Below, piece after piece: positions 40,611 through 49,068 of a stretch of 64,000 nucleotides of DNA. The notes beneath the pieces were generated by a model that saw nothing but the letters and a program-made list of their open reading frames with translations, made no database searches and was not told the origin of the DNA. The first letter of the stretch is position 1. Every line of letters starts with the position of its first letter. The DNA is from Desertimonas flava (GTDB lineage Bacteria; Actinomycetota; Acidimicrobiia; Acidimicrobiales; Ilumatobacteraceae), in the NCBI RefSeq assembly GCF_003426815.1, contig NZ_QKYK01000026.1, positions 23,080-87,079 on the forward strand, given 5' to 3'. A program made the translations under genes and the position numbers.

Positions 40611-41061
40611 GGTTTTGGATTTCCGGGGTCCACAGCGGCGGAGCCCCGTCGGGTTTTGGTTTCGGGGGTTCACGGGGGCGGAGCCCCCCGTCGTTTTGGA
40701 TTTCGGGGGTTCACGGGGGCGGAGCCCCCCGTCGTTTTGGATTTCGGGGGTTCACGGGGGCGGAGCCCCCCGTCGTTTTGGATTTCGGGGGTTCACGGGG
40801 GCGGAGCCCCCCGTCGGTTTTGGTTTTTGGGGTTCACGGGGGCGGAGCCCCCCGTCGGTTTTGGTTTTTGGGGTTCACGGGGGCGGAGCCCCCCGTCGGT
40901 TTTGGTTTTTGGGGTTCACGGGGGCGGAGCCCCCCGTCGTTTTGGATTTCGGGGGTTCACGGGGGCGGAGCCCCCCGTCGTTTTGGATTTCGGGGGTTCA
41001 CGGGGGCGGAGCCCCCCGTCGTTTTGGATTTCGGGGGTTCACGGGGGCGGAGCCCCCGTGT
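40611..41061. repeat. Tandem array: 11 copies of a 41-bp unit
   Basis: Strict 41-bp period, units starting near 40611, 40652, 40693, 40734, 40775, 40816, 40857, 40898, 40939, 40980 and 41021. Unit 1 is degraded; unit 2 is mixed; 3-5 and 9-11 are type A (GTTTTGGATTTCGGGGGTTC...), 6-8 type B (GGTTTTGGTTTTTGGGGTTC...). All intact units end in a hairpin ACGGGGGC-GGA-GCCCCCCGT (one bulge). There are no spacers, so it is not CRISPR. It fills the gap between the divergent ferredoxin and sufB genes. The long open frames across it are by-products of the repeat. Confidence 0.95.
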
Positions 41062-41068
41062 GAATTGT

Positions 41069-41074
41069 TACTAT
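41069..41074 (+). promoter_or_regulatory. -10 element before sufB
   Basis: TACTAT, just past the repeat array, 39 nt before ATG 41114. The matching -35 position would fall inside the last repeat unit and shows no consensus. Confidence 0.4.
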
Positions 41075-41113
41075 GGCGGTAGTGCAAACTCTGCCCGCGA
41101 TTCGGAGCTGCTC

Positions 41114-42523
41114 ATGACCACGTCCCCGTCGTTCGATCTCGACCTCACCAAGTACCAGCTCGGCTGGAGCGATGAGGCAGAGTACGCGTTCACCCCCGAG
41201 AAGGGGCTGGACGAGGGCGTTATCGACCAGATCTCGTGGTGGAAGGGCGAACCCCGCTGGATGACCAAGCTGCGTCAGCGCAGCTTGAAGACGTTCGAGC
41301 GCAAGCCGATGAATCCGTGGTTCGCGGTGAACATGCCCGACATCGACTTCCAGGACATCTACTACTACCTGAAGCCGGCGGCCGCCCAGACCGACGAGTG
41401 GGACGACCTGCCCGAGCAGATGCGCCAGACGTACGAGAAGCTCGGCATCCCCGAGGCCGAGCGCCAGTACCTCGCCGGTGTCACCAGCCAGTACGACTCC
41501 GAGGTCGTCTATCACCGCAACCGAGAGGACCTCGAGAAGCAGGGGATCCTCTTCTGCGACATGGACACGGCGCTGCGCGAGTACCCCGACATCGTCAAGC
41601 AGTACTTCGGCACCGTCATCCCGCCCGGCGACAACAAGTTCGCCGCCCTCAACACCAGCGTGTGGTCGGGCGGCTCGTTCATCTACGTGCCGCCGGGCGT
41701 CGAGGTGGAGATGCCCCTGCAGGCGTACTTCCGCATCAACTCGGAGAACGCCGGCCAGTTCGAGCGCACGCTGATCATCGCCGACGAGGGGGCCAAGGTC
41801 CACTACATCGAGGGCTGCTCGGCGCCGGTCTACACCAACGACGCGCTGCACTCGGCGGTCGTCGAGATCGTCGTCAAGCCGTCGGCGCGGGTCACCTACA
41901 CCACCATCCAGAACTGGAGCCCCAACGTCTACAACCTCGTCACCAAGCGGGCGCGGGTCGAGGCCGAGGGTCACATGGAGTGGATCGACGGCAACATCGG
42001 CTCGAAGCTGACGATGAAGTACCCGAGCGTCTACCTGGTCGGCCCGAAGGCCACCGGCGAGGTCTTGTCGGTGGCGTACGCCGGCGCCGGCCAGCACCAG
42101 GACGCCGGGGCCAAGATGATCCACGCGGCACCCGAGACGACGTCGAAGATCGTGTCGAAGTCGATCTCGAAGGACGGCGGCATCACCACGTACCGGGGCC
42201 TCGTTCGGGTCGACGACGGGGCGACGAACTGCAAGTCGCACGTGCAGTGCGACGCGCTGATCCTCGACGAGGAGTCGGAGAGCCGCACCCTGCCGTACAT
42301 GGAGGTCGGCGAGCGCGACGCCCAGATCGGGCACGAGGCGACCGTGTCGAAGGTCGCCGACGAGCAGCTCTTCTACCTGATGAGCCGCGGCCTGTCGGAG
42401 GAGCAGGCGATGGGCATGGTGGTCAACGGCTTCATCGAGCCGATCACCCGCACGTTGCCGATGGAGTACGCCGTCGAGTGGAGCCGCCTCATCGAGCTGC
42501 AGATGGAAGGTTCCGTCGGCTGA
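41114..42523 (+). CDS. sufB: Fe-S cluster assembly scaffold SufB
   Basis: 469 residues from ATG 41114 (SD GGAG 41104-41107). SufB family throughout: GILFCDMDTALREYPDIVKQYFG (parts), SVWSGGSFIYVPPGVEVEMPLQAYFRIN (parts), ERTLIIADEGAKVHYIEGCSAP with the scaffold Cys, and the C-terminal MSRGLSEEQAMGMVVNGFIEPI. With SufC and SufD it builds Fe-S clusters. No sufC, sufD or sufS is adjacent here, which is unusual since actinobacteria normally carry one suf operon. Upstream open frame extension comes from the repeat array. Confidence 0.95.
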   Translation: MTTSPSFDLDLTKYQLGWSDEAEYAFTPEKGLDEGVIDQISWWKGEPRWMTKLRQRSLKTFERKPMNPWFAVNMPDIDFQDIYYYLKPAAAQTDEWDDLPEQMRQTYEKLGIPEAERQYLAGVTSQYDSEVVYHRNREDLEKQGILFCDMDTALREYPDIVKQYFGTVIPPGDNKFAALNTSVWSGGSFIYVPPGVEVEMPLQAYFRINSENAGQFERTLIIADEGAKVHYIEGCSAPVYTNDALHSAVVEIVVKPSARVTYTTIQNWSPNVYNLVTKRARVEAEGHMEWIDGNIGSKLTMKYPSVYLVGPKATGEVLSVAYAGAGQHQDAGAKMIHAAPETTSKIVSKSISKDGGITTYRGLVRVDDGATNCKSHVQCDALILDEESESRTLPYMEVGERDAQIGHEATVSKVADEQLFYLMSRGLSEEQAMGMVVNGFIEPITRTLPMEYAVEWSRLIELQMEGSVG

Positions 42524-42540
42524 GGGCCGACCCCTCCACG

Positions 42541-42588
42541 TTCCTGTACTGATTTCTAGTCACGGGTGACAAGAGATCAGTACAAGAA
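42541..42588. terminator. Long imperfect hairpin between convergent genes
   Basis: Arms 42541-42563 and 42566-42588, 23 bases with three mismatches, including TGTACTGAT and ATCAGTACA, centred on CACGGGTG. It lies between sufB and the LAL regulator and is AT-richer than its surroundings. Likely a bidirectional terminator. Confidence 0.6.
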
Positions 42589-42597
42589 GTCGGGGTG

Positions 42598-45309
42598 TCA
42601 GGTGTCGGGCCGGGCGAGGGCGGCGGCGAGGTCGACGCGTGAGCGGATGCCCAGCTTGCGGTAGGTCCGGGACAGGTTCGCCTCGACGGTCCGCAGGCTG
42701 ACGAACATCGCAGCGGCGATCTCGGCGTTGGTCGCTCCGCCGGCCGCCCGTTCGGCGACCTGGCGCTCGGTCGGTGTGAGCGTCGCCGACCGCCGTGGCC
42801 GACCACCGATGCGCGCCGCCTCGGTGCGGCACCGTTCGAGCCACGGAGCGGCGCCGATGTCGGTGAAGATCGTCCCCGCTTCGTCGAGCAGCCGGCGGGC
42901 CTCAGTGCGTCGCCGAGCCCGGCGGGCGGCCCGGCCGGCGGCGAGCAGCGTGCGCGCCAGTTCGTAGCGGTCACCGTCGCGATCGTGGATCTTGGCGGCG
43001 TTGGCGAACAGGCGGGTGGCGAGGTCGTCGTCGCCCGACGCCGAAGCCACCACCGCCCGCGCCCCGTCGGCGTCGGCGCGGGCGCTGTCGAGGCCCGAGC
43101 GCTCGGCGAGGTCTGTCATCGTGTGGGCGACGTCGAGGGCCTCGTCGGCGCGGCCGGCCGCCACCAATGCCTCCACGTAGTCGCGCCGGTACGGGATGAA
43201 CCGTGGCGCACGCAGGCCGATGTCCGCAGCGAGCTGGTGGGTGAGCTCGAGCTGGTCGGCCGCGTCGGGATCGCCGAGCACGAACGCCGTCATCGCCCGG
43301 CGGGCCTGGATCCCGTAGGCGTTGATCGGACCGAGGGCTTCGGTACTGGAGATGCCGGCCAACAGCCTGCGGGCCGAGTCGGCGCGCCCGGTCGAGGCGT
43401 GGAGGAAGGCGAGCGTGGCCCGATCGGGAGCATCGAGGTCGCCGCGCGGCGAGCTGGTGAGCTCCTGCTCGGCGGCGGCCCATTCACCGCGCGACGTGCG
43501 CATCTCGGCGAGGTATCCGAGGGCGTTGGTCTCGGTCACGGCGTCGCCTCGGGCGGTCGCCGCCTGCAGCATTCGTTCCGCCCATTCGATCCCGCGCGGA
43601 TCGCCCGCGAACCAGAGGAGCTGGGCGAGCTCCTCCATGGCGTAGCCGAGGAACATCTCGTCGGGCCACAGGGCGGCGCCGGCCACCGCGTCGTCGATGT
43701 CGGCGGGCTCGCCGACGAGCACGCGCGACACGGCGACCGAGAGGGCGGCCGTTTCGATCGCCTCACGATCTCCACCGCGCTCAGCGTCGTCCTGGGCTCG
43801 CAACGCGGCCTGCAGCCCTCGATCGAGGCTGGCGAGACGTTCGAGCAGGACGAGCTGGGCGAAGGCGAACATCCGCCCGCGGGTCGTGGTGACCGAATCG
43901 ATCGAGGCCAGTGCCTCGCGCCGAGCTGCCTCCGCCCCGTCGCACGAGACCATCGCCGCCACGCGCATGGTGACCACACGGTCGGCCTCGCCGGATCCCG
44001 GCGGCGCGTCGATCTCGGCGAGCGTGGCGAGCAGCTCGTGATGCATGACCGCGATGCTCTGGGTGGTGGCGAGGGCCATCTGTCGCCGCAAGCGATCCTC
44101 GTCGTGCCCCGGCGGGGTGGCGGCGACGCTCGCCCGGTAGAGCTGGCCGGCCGCCTCCGTGGCCCCGCGGCGATCGGCGAGCTCGCCCGCGGCTTCGAGG
44201 GTGGCAGCGGTGTCGACGTCGGGTCGGGGACCTGATGCCGCAAGGTGGACGCCACGGCTCTCGGGATCGCTGACCAGCCGGGCCAGCGTGGCGTGGGCGG
44301 CCCGCAGCTGCGCCGTCGACAGCGGGGTGAGGGCGGCGGCTGAGATCGTCGGGTGTGTGAAGCGGATCGTCGGCGACGTCCCGTGTCCCGGGAGAACCTC
44401 GACGAGGCCGTCGGCCTCGGCCGGCCCGAGCGCCGTCAGTGCGTCACCGCCGATCGCGGCGTCGACGATGTCGATCGACGCCGACGCCAGGAGGGCGGCG
44501 AACTGCATCGCCGTCAGCGTCTCGCGGGGGAGTGCCGACAGGCGGGGCCGCAACGACTCGACGATCGACCGCGGCGTCAGCGCCCGCTCCAGCGACTCTC
44601 CGGCGGCGAGCTGCCTGGCGATCTCCGATGCCAGCATCGGGTTGCCCCCTGACCGGTCGTGCACCGCGCGCAGCACCGACCTCGACAGCGGTCGGCCGGC
44701 GATCGGCCGGACGAGTTCGGCGATCGCCTCCATCGTCAGCCCCGGCAGCTCGACGGCGTCACGTCGATCCGGAGGGACCGCCGAGGCGTCGATTGCGGAT
44801 GGCTCGTCGCTCCGCCGCGACAGGACGAACACGACCGGATGGTCGGCGATCGAGCGCGCGGCGAACGTGAGCACGCCAGCGGTGGGTGGGTCGAGCCAGT
44901 TCTGGTCGTCGAGCACGACGGCCAGGGGAGCAGCGGACGCGGCGTGGACGAGCAGCTCGCGTACGGCGACGGCGACCCCGTGGGCCTGCACCGTGGTGGA
45001 AGGGTCGGGAGCCGTGATCGAGGCGAGGTGGGCACCCAGCCCGCTCGGCAGGCTGGCGATCACGTCCGGCTCGACGGGGGTGAGGAGGGCGGCGAGCCCG
45101 GCCCACGTCAACGTCCGTTCTGGGAGTGTGGCCGTGTGCTGCCACACCGTGTACCCGTTCTCGCGGAGGCGGCCGACGGCCGCGGCGAGGAGCGTCGACT
45201 TGCCCGACCCGGGGGCACCCGTGACCTCGACGAGGCGACCGGCACCGGCGCGGGCGAGCTCGGCCGCGGCGAGCACGGCCGCCAGCTCGCCGTCCCGCGC
45301 CATCATCAT
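42598..45309 (-). CDS. LuxR family regulator with AAA ATPase (LAL type)
   Basis: About 903 residues from ATG 45309. N-terminal P-loop VTGAPGSGKSTLLAA and Walker B-like LAVVLDDQNWLDPP place it with MalT-like STAND ATPases. A long helical TPR-like middle follows. The C-terminal HTH is LTPTERQVAERAAGG ... EANLSRTYRKLGI (~835-900). These large regulators respond to an inducer and ATP. Target genes unknown. A TTG start 18 bp upstream is possible. Divergent from a secreted protein gene. Confidence 0.88.
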   Translation of the reverse strand: MMMARDGELAAVLAAAELARAGAGRLVEVTGAPGSGKSTLLAAAVGRLRENGYTVWQHTATLPERTLTWAGLAALLTPVEPDVIASLPSGLGAHLASITAPDPSTTVQAHGVAVAVRELLVHAASAAPLAVVLDDQNWLDPPTAGVLTFAARSIADHPVVFVLSRRSDEPSAIDASAVPPDRRDAVELPGLTMEAIAELVRPIAGRPLSRSVLRAVHDRSGGNPMLASEIARQLAAGESLERALTPRSIVESLRPRLSALPRETLTAMQFAALLASASIDIVDAAIGGDALTALGPAEADGLVEVLPGHGTSPTIRFTHPTISAAALTPLSTAQLRAAHATLARLVSDPESRGVHLAASGPRPDVDTAATLEAAGELADRRGATEAAGQLYRASVAATPPGHDEDRLRRQMALATTQSIAVMHHELLATLAEIDAPPGSGEADRVVTMRVAAMVSCDGAEAARREALASIDSVTTTRGRMFAFAQLVLLERLASLDRGLQAALRAQDDAERGGDREAIETAALSVAVSRVLVGEPADIDDAVAGAALWPDEMFLGYAMEELAQLLWFAGDPRGIEWAERMLQAATARGDAVTETNALGYLAEMRTSRGEWAAAEQELTSSPRGDLDAPDRATLAFLHASTGRADSARRLLAGISSTEALGPINAYGIQARRAMTAFVLGDPDAADQLELTHQLAADIGLRAPRFIPYRRDYVEALVAAGRADEALDVAHTMTDLAERSGLDSARADADGARAVVASASGDDDLATRLFANAAKIHDRDGDRYELARTLLAAGRAARRARRRTEARRLLDEAGTIFTDIGAAPWLERCRTEAARIGGRPRRSATLTPTERQVAERAAGGATNAEIAAAMFVSLRTVEANLSRTYRKLGIRSRVDLAAALARPDT

Positions 45310-45382
45310 GGCCGCGATCGTAGGCAACGGCGGCTCCCCGGTGTCATACGCTCGTCGTACGGTCGTCGCGTACTGTCACGCG

Positions 45383-46633
45383 GTGCTCGAGCATCGTGAC
45401 CCCGGAAGGTGGCGCGGAACGCGCCGCCGGTTCCTCGCCGGCTCGGCGGCGGTGCTCGCCGCCCGCAACGTGCCCGTCGGCCGGCCGACCACGCCCGTCC
45501 CGCCCGCGCCCGCGCCGCCCGCGTCGACGGTGGCGTCCGGCCCGCCGTCGTGGGTCGCCCCCGGCGTGCGGATCACCCACCATACGGCGACGGCGACGAT
45601 CGGCAGCATGAGCTACGAGCTCGTCGAGGACCCCGCCGGCACGTGGGTCGACCCGACGAGTGGGAAGCGGTACCGGGAGGTGTTCACCTCAACGCCGTCG
45701 CCGAGCGGTGGCACGGGCAGCGGTGAGGGGCTCTGGACGGTCGACGTGGTGGCGGTCGACGGCGGTGATGTGGTGCTCTCCCGCACCAACTACATCAACG
45801 ATGCGTTCAACGGGGTCTACGCCCCGGGATCGGCAACGGGCGAACGTGTCGCCGCGTCGTCGGTGCCGACGGTGTGGGTCCACCCGACCGAGCTGGCCGC
45901 CATGACGTCCGACACCGCTGGCGCCCGCCTCGTACTGGATGGCCCGGTCAAGATCGGCGAGACGAGCTACGAGGCGAGGAGTGTGGTCGACCCGAGCACG
46001 ACGGCGTACTCCTTCTTCGCCTTCGAGAAGGCCTCGGGCGTACTGCTGCTGTCCGCGCTGCGGACGAGCCTCGGCGCGGGTCAGCCGACTCAGGCCTCCA
46101 CCACCGAGCTCCGGGGCGTCCGCCAACGGACCACGCCGGGGATCGCTACAGCCGTCCCCTCGTGGGTGTCGGTCGGCGCCACGTTGGCGTACCGGGGGAC
46201 CCAGTCCTTCGTCAACCCGATGGATCCGTCCTCGCCGGCGTTCACCAGCGACGTGGTGCTCGATGTCAAGTTCTCCGAGGTCGGGTCGACGTGGGCGCTC
46301 TACGAAGGGACGATCCGCAACGAGTCCGTCACCGAGCCGGCGTCCACGATCGGCGCGGCCGGAGGCATCGGGCCCTACTGGTGGGACCCGCAGAGCCTCG
46401 CCGCGATGCAACAGGGCCAGGTCCTCGACCAGGATCCGCTGAGTGGGCTGACGCTGACCGTCGGTCAGCCGGCCAGCGGTGCGAACGGACCGGCCGTCCC
46501 GATCTCGGCGACGATGAGCGGCATCTCGGCGGAGTCGTGGTTCGACACGGCGACGGGCGTGCTGCTCGCCCAGACCTTCGCCGTCGAGTCGTCGGGGCTC
46601 ACGACCCGCATCGAGCTCCAGCAGATGCCGTGA
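45383..46633 (+). CDS. Secreted protein of unknown function, possible Tat signal
   Basis: 416 residues, GTG start. The N-terminus TRRRFLAGSAAVLAA fits a short twin-arginine signal, followed by a Pro/Ala linker (PPAPAPPAST). The mature part has two halves that each begin with a similar phrase: PPSWVAPGVRITHHT and VPSWVSVGATLAYRG, so it may be an internal duplication of a beta-rich domain. No catalytic motif recognised. Divergent from the LAL regulator and convergent with the SARP-like gene. Confidence 0.65.
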   Translation: MLEHRDPGRWRGTRRRFLAGSAAVLAARNVPVGRPTTPVPPAPAPPASTVASGPPSWVAPGVRITHHTATATIGSMSYELVEDPAGTWVDPTSGKRYREVFTSTPSPSGGTGSGEGLWTVDVVAVDGGDVVLSRTNYINDAFNGVYAPGSATGERVAASSVPTVWVHPTELAAMTSDTAGARLVLDGPVKIGETSYEARSVVDPSTTAYSFFAFEKASGVLLLSALRTSLGAGQPTQASTTELRGVRQRTTPGIATAVPSWVSVGATLAYRGTQSFVNPMDPSSPAFTSDVVLDVKFSEVGSTWALYEGTIRNESVTEPASTIGAAGGIGPYWWDPQSLAAMQQGQVLDQDPLSGLTLTVGQPASGANGPAVPISATMSGISAESWFDTATGVLLAQTFAVESSGLTTRIELQQMP

Positions 46634-46647
46634 TCACCCGGTGACCG

Positions 46648-47640
46648 TCAGGCGGTCATCGACCGGAACGACGGATGCACGCGCTCGCTGGCCACCGTGA
46701 CCGCGCCGGCGATGTGCCGGAGCTCGGCGCACGGAGCGAGGCCGAGCTCGCGTGTGACGGCCAGCGCCCGCTCGACCGCCCACCGGCCCGCCGCGCGGTG
46801 CCCGAGCGCGACGAGGTGGCGGGCGAGGCGGACCAGCCGGCCTTCGTCGAAGGGGTCGACCGCCACGGCCGACTCGAGCAATTGGACTGCGGCGTCGAGG
46901 TCGCCTCGATCCTCGGCGTCGCCGATGGCGAGATCGGCGAGTTCGAGGTACCGGCGCCACAGCAGGGCGCGATCCTCGTCGAACCAGTCGACGTAGCGAT
47001 CGGCGGGCAGCAGCTCCCCGCCGAACGTACCGAGGGCCGCGAGCACCGCTTCCGGTCCGCCCGCCGCACCGTGTGCGCGTCGCGCCTGCAAGGCAGCGAA
47101 CGCCCCCCGCTCGAACTCGACGGCATCCACGCGAACACCCGGGTGGAGCATCAGGAGGCCGTCCCGGCGGATCGCCACGTCGCCGGTCGTCCGCCTCAGA
47201 CGGCTGAGGGTGTTGCGGAGACGGGCGTTGCCGACCGCAGCGTCAGCGGTCGGCCAGAGCGTGTCGATCAGGGCGTCTGCGGTCAGGGGGCCGCGCAGGG
47301 CGAGGAGCTTGACGATCGCCGCGCCGTTGCCCCGCGCCGGCGTGGCATCTCGGCCGTCGATCGTGACCGAGAAGCCGCCCATCAGGCGCACCGTCCAACG
47401 GGGCGACGGGGAGCCGGCGTCGCAGGCGAGCCGGCTCCCGTCGGTGTCCGCCGCACCGATCAATCGCAACAGCGCCGGATGCTCGGCCAGCACGGCGACG
47501 TCCTGCCGTACCCTCGACGACGCCGAGTCCGCCGCGGCGCCGTCCTCGCACACGCGTGCGGCCAGTCGTAGCCGCGCCGCGAGCACGGCGAGATCCGCCG
47601 CGCTCGCCCGCTCGTCCGCCGGTGCTCCACCTGTCCTCAT
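46648..47640 (-). CDS. SARP-like transcriptional regulator (winged helix + BTAD domain)
   Basis: 330 residues from ATG 47640, which has a strong SD (GGGGAGGG). After ~80 residues comes a winged-helix domain (VRLMGGFSVTIDGRDA ... LTADALIDTLWPTADAAVGNARLRNTLSRLRR in parts). A bacterial transcriptional activation domain of TPR-like repeats follows (ELLPADRYVDWFDEDRALLWRRYLELA...). Such proteins activate nearby genes, often for secondary metabolism. No biosynthetic cluster is visible, so the neighbouring secreted-protein genes are the closest candidate targets. Confidence 0.8.
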   Translation of the reverse strand: MRTGGAPADERASAADLAVLAARLRLAARVCEDGAAADSASSRVRQDVAVLAEHPALLRLIGAADTDGSRLACDAGSPSPRWTVRLMGGFSVTIDGRDATPARGNGAAIVKLLALRGPLTADALIDTLWPTADAAVGNARLRNTLSRLRRTTGDVAIRRDGLLMLHPGVRVDAVEFERGAFAALQARRAHGAAGGPEAVLAALGTFGGELLPADRYVDWFDEDRALLWRRYLELADLAIGDAEDRGDLDAAVQLLESAVAVDPFDEGRLVRLARHLVALGHRAAGRWAVERALAVTRELGLAPCAELRHIAGAVTVASERVHPSFRSMTA

Positions 47641-47757
47641 CGGTCCCTCCCCGTTCCCTGTGAGATGGGACGACCGTAGGGATCGGACCGCACCACACGC
47701 ATCGGTGGTGGCCACATGAATTGCCCATCCGCCCGCGAGCAGGCGGTGGGCGGATGC

Positions 47758-48918
47758 TCACGTGATGTACACCGTCAGGGTGTACGAGCTGACGATCGAG
47801 CTCTGGTTCCACACCTCGAGCTCGTAGTCGCCCGACGACGACAGCTGCTCGACGTAGACGTCGAACGCCGCCGTGCGGAGGATCTCACCGTTGGGGTCGA
47901 AGGCGGCGACGGTCACCTCGGAGGTGTCCGACTCGACCCAGGCGTTGAGCTGCTGACCCGCCGCCGCCCCGAGAATGAACGTGTCGGCCATGCCCGGAGC
48001 GAGGACGTTGCTGATGATCGCGTGGTCGGCGCCCGGCTCGAAGCTGATGCGCCGGGTGCCGCCGCCACCGTCGAGGACGACGGGTTGCGGGTTCGGGTTG
48101 CTGACGTTGCCCGGGTTGTACTCCGGGTCGCCGACCGGGGTGGTGCCCCCCGTGATGCGCACCGTGACCGTGTAGTCGGAGTTGCCTCCGAGCGGGCTCA
48201 CCGCGACCCGGTAGTCACCGTCTGCCGGAAGCTGGCCGCTCCACGACACGCGGCTCGCCGGAGCAGTCATCAGCGTGCCGTCGGGCGCGTAGACGTCGAA
48301 CGTCGTGCCGGTCCCGGGGCCGGCCTCCACGACGACGTCCATCGTCTGGCCGGCCCGTGCGGTGAGGAGCCACGAGTCGGTGCTCGCCCGGATCACCGAG
48401 CCGTAGCCGGTACCCGAGTCCGTGCCGGGCGCGAACGAGATGCGCTGGACGAGCCCGAGCGGGTCCATGTGGCCGGCGTCGATCCACACCTTCATCTGGT
48501 AGTAGGCGGCGCCTCCGCTGGATGCGACCTCCACGGCGTAGTCGCCGTCGGCCGGCAGCACGCCGGTCCAGAACGTGTTGGCTTCGGCCTGGATCGCCGT
48601 GACATTGGCGAGCAGCCGCCAGCTCGGGTCGAAGACCGAGAAGATCGTGTTGTTGTCGGCCGAGTCGATGGTGATGGCGAACGTCTGGCCGGCGCGGGCG
48701 CGCAGGATCCAGCGATCGGTCCGGCCCGGCGAGAGGGTGCCGTCGCGGGTCGCGTTGTCGGTCCCCGGCGCGAACTCGATGCGCTGCGTCTCCAGCCCTG
48801 GCGGATCGGCGGCCGGACCGTCGGCGGCAGCGATCGGGCTCGAGCCGGCGGCCAACGCGACGGCGAGCGTCGCGCCGGTGACCCACCGACCGGTTCTGCG
48901 GAGGATTCGGGCGATCAT
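47758..48918 (-). CDS. Secreted protein with three PPC-like repeats
   Basis: 386 residues from ATG 48918. Signal peptide near residues 10-33 (VTGATLAVALAAGSSPIAAA). Three repeats start with QRIEFAPGTDN, QRISFAPGTDS and RRISFEPGADH, near residues 45, 150 and 285, and contain RAGQTF/RAGQTM/AAGQQL and a closing DGDYAVEV/DGDYRVAV/SGDYELEV. This is the pattern of bacterial pre-peptidase C-terminal (PPC) beta domains, which are usually attached to proteases. Here they stand alone. Divergent from the next secreted protein. Confidence 0.75.
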   Translation of the reverse strand: MIARILRRTGRWVTGATLAVALAAGSSPIAAADGPAADPPGLETQRIEFAPGTDNATRDGTLSPGRTDRWILRARAGQTFAITIDSADNNTIFSVFDPSWRLLANVTAIQAEANTFWTGVLPADGDYAVEVASSGGAAYYQMKVWIDAGHMDPLGLVQRISFAPGTDSGTGYGSVIRASTDSWLLTARAGQTMDVVVEAGPGTGTTFDVYAPDGTLMTAPASRVSWSGQLPADGDYRVAVSPLGGNSDYTVTVRITGGTTPVGDPEYNPGNVSNPNPQPVVLDGGGGTRRISFEPGADHAIISNVLAPGMADTFILGAAAGQQLNAWVESDTSEVTVAAFDPNGEILRTAAFDVYVEQLSSSGDYELEVWNQSSIVSSYTLTVYIT

Positions 48919-49068
48919 CCTGCGGACGATACGGGCCGGGCGTCCGAACGACGTCCGATTCGCGCCCGACGGAATCCGCCGCCGTCGGACGTTCGTCGAA
49001 CGCTGCGCCCGTACCGTCGCCACACCGTCCGGCGCATTCGGCACCGGCGATGAACGTTGGAGATCAAC

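Noticed and set aside
40611..41061. CRISPR array
   Set aside because: The 41-bp units are directly adjacent; there are no unique spacers and no cas genes.
40591..41082. Repeat-coded protein with 41-residue periods
   Set aside because: Because 41 is not a multiple of 3, all three frames stay open through the array by chance of its GC-rich sequence. There is no start signal and the frames collide with the promoters of the flanking genes.
42541..42588. Transposon inverted repeats
   Set aside because: The arms are only 2 bases apart and sit between convergent genes; a terminator hairpin is the simpler reading.
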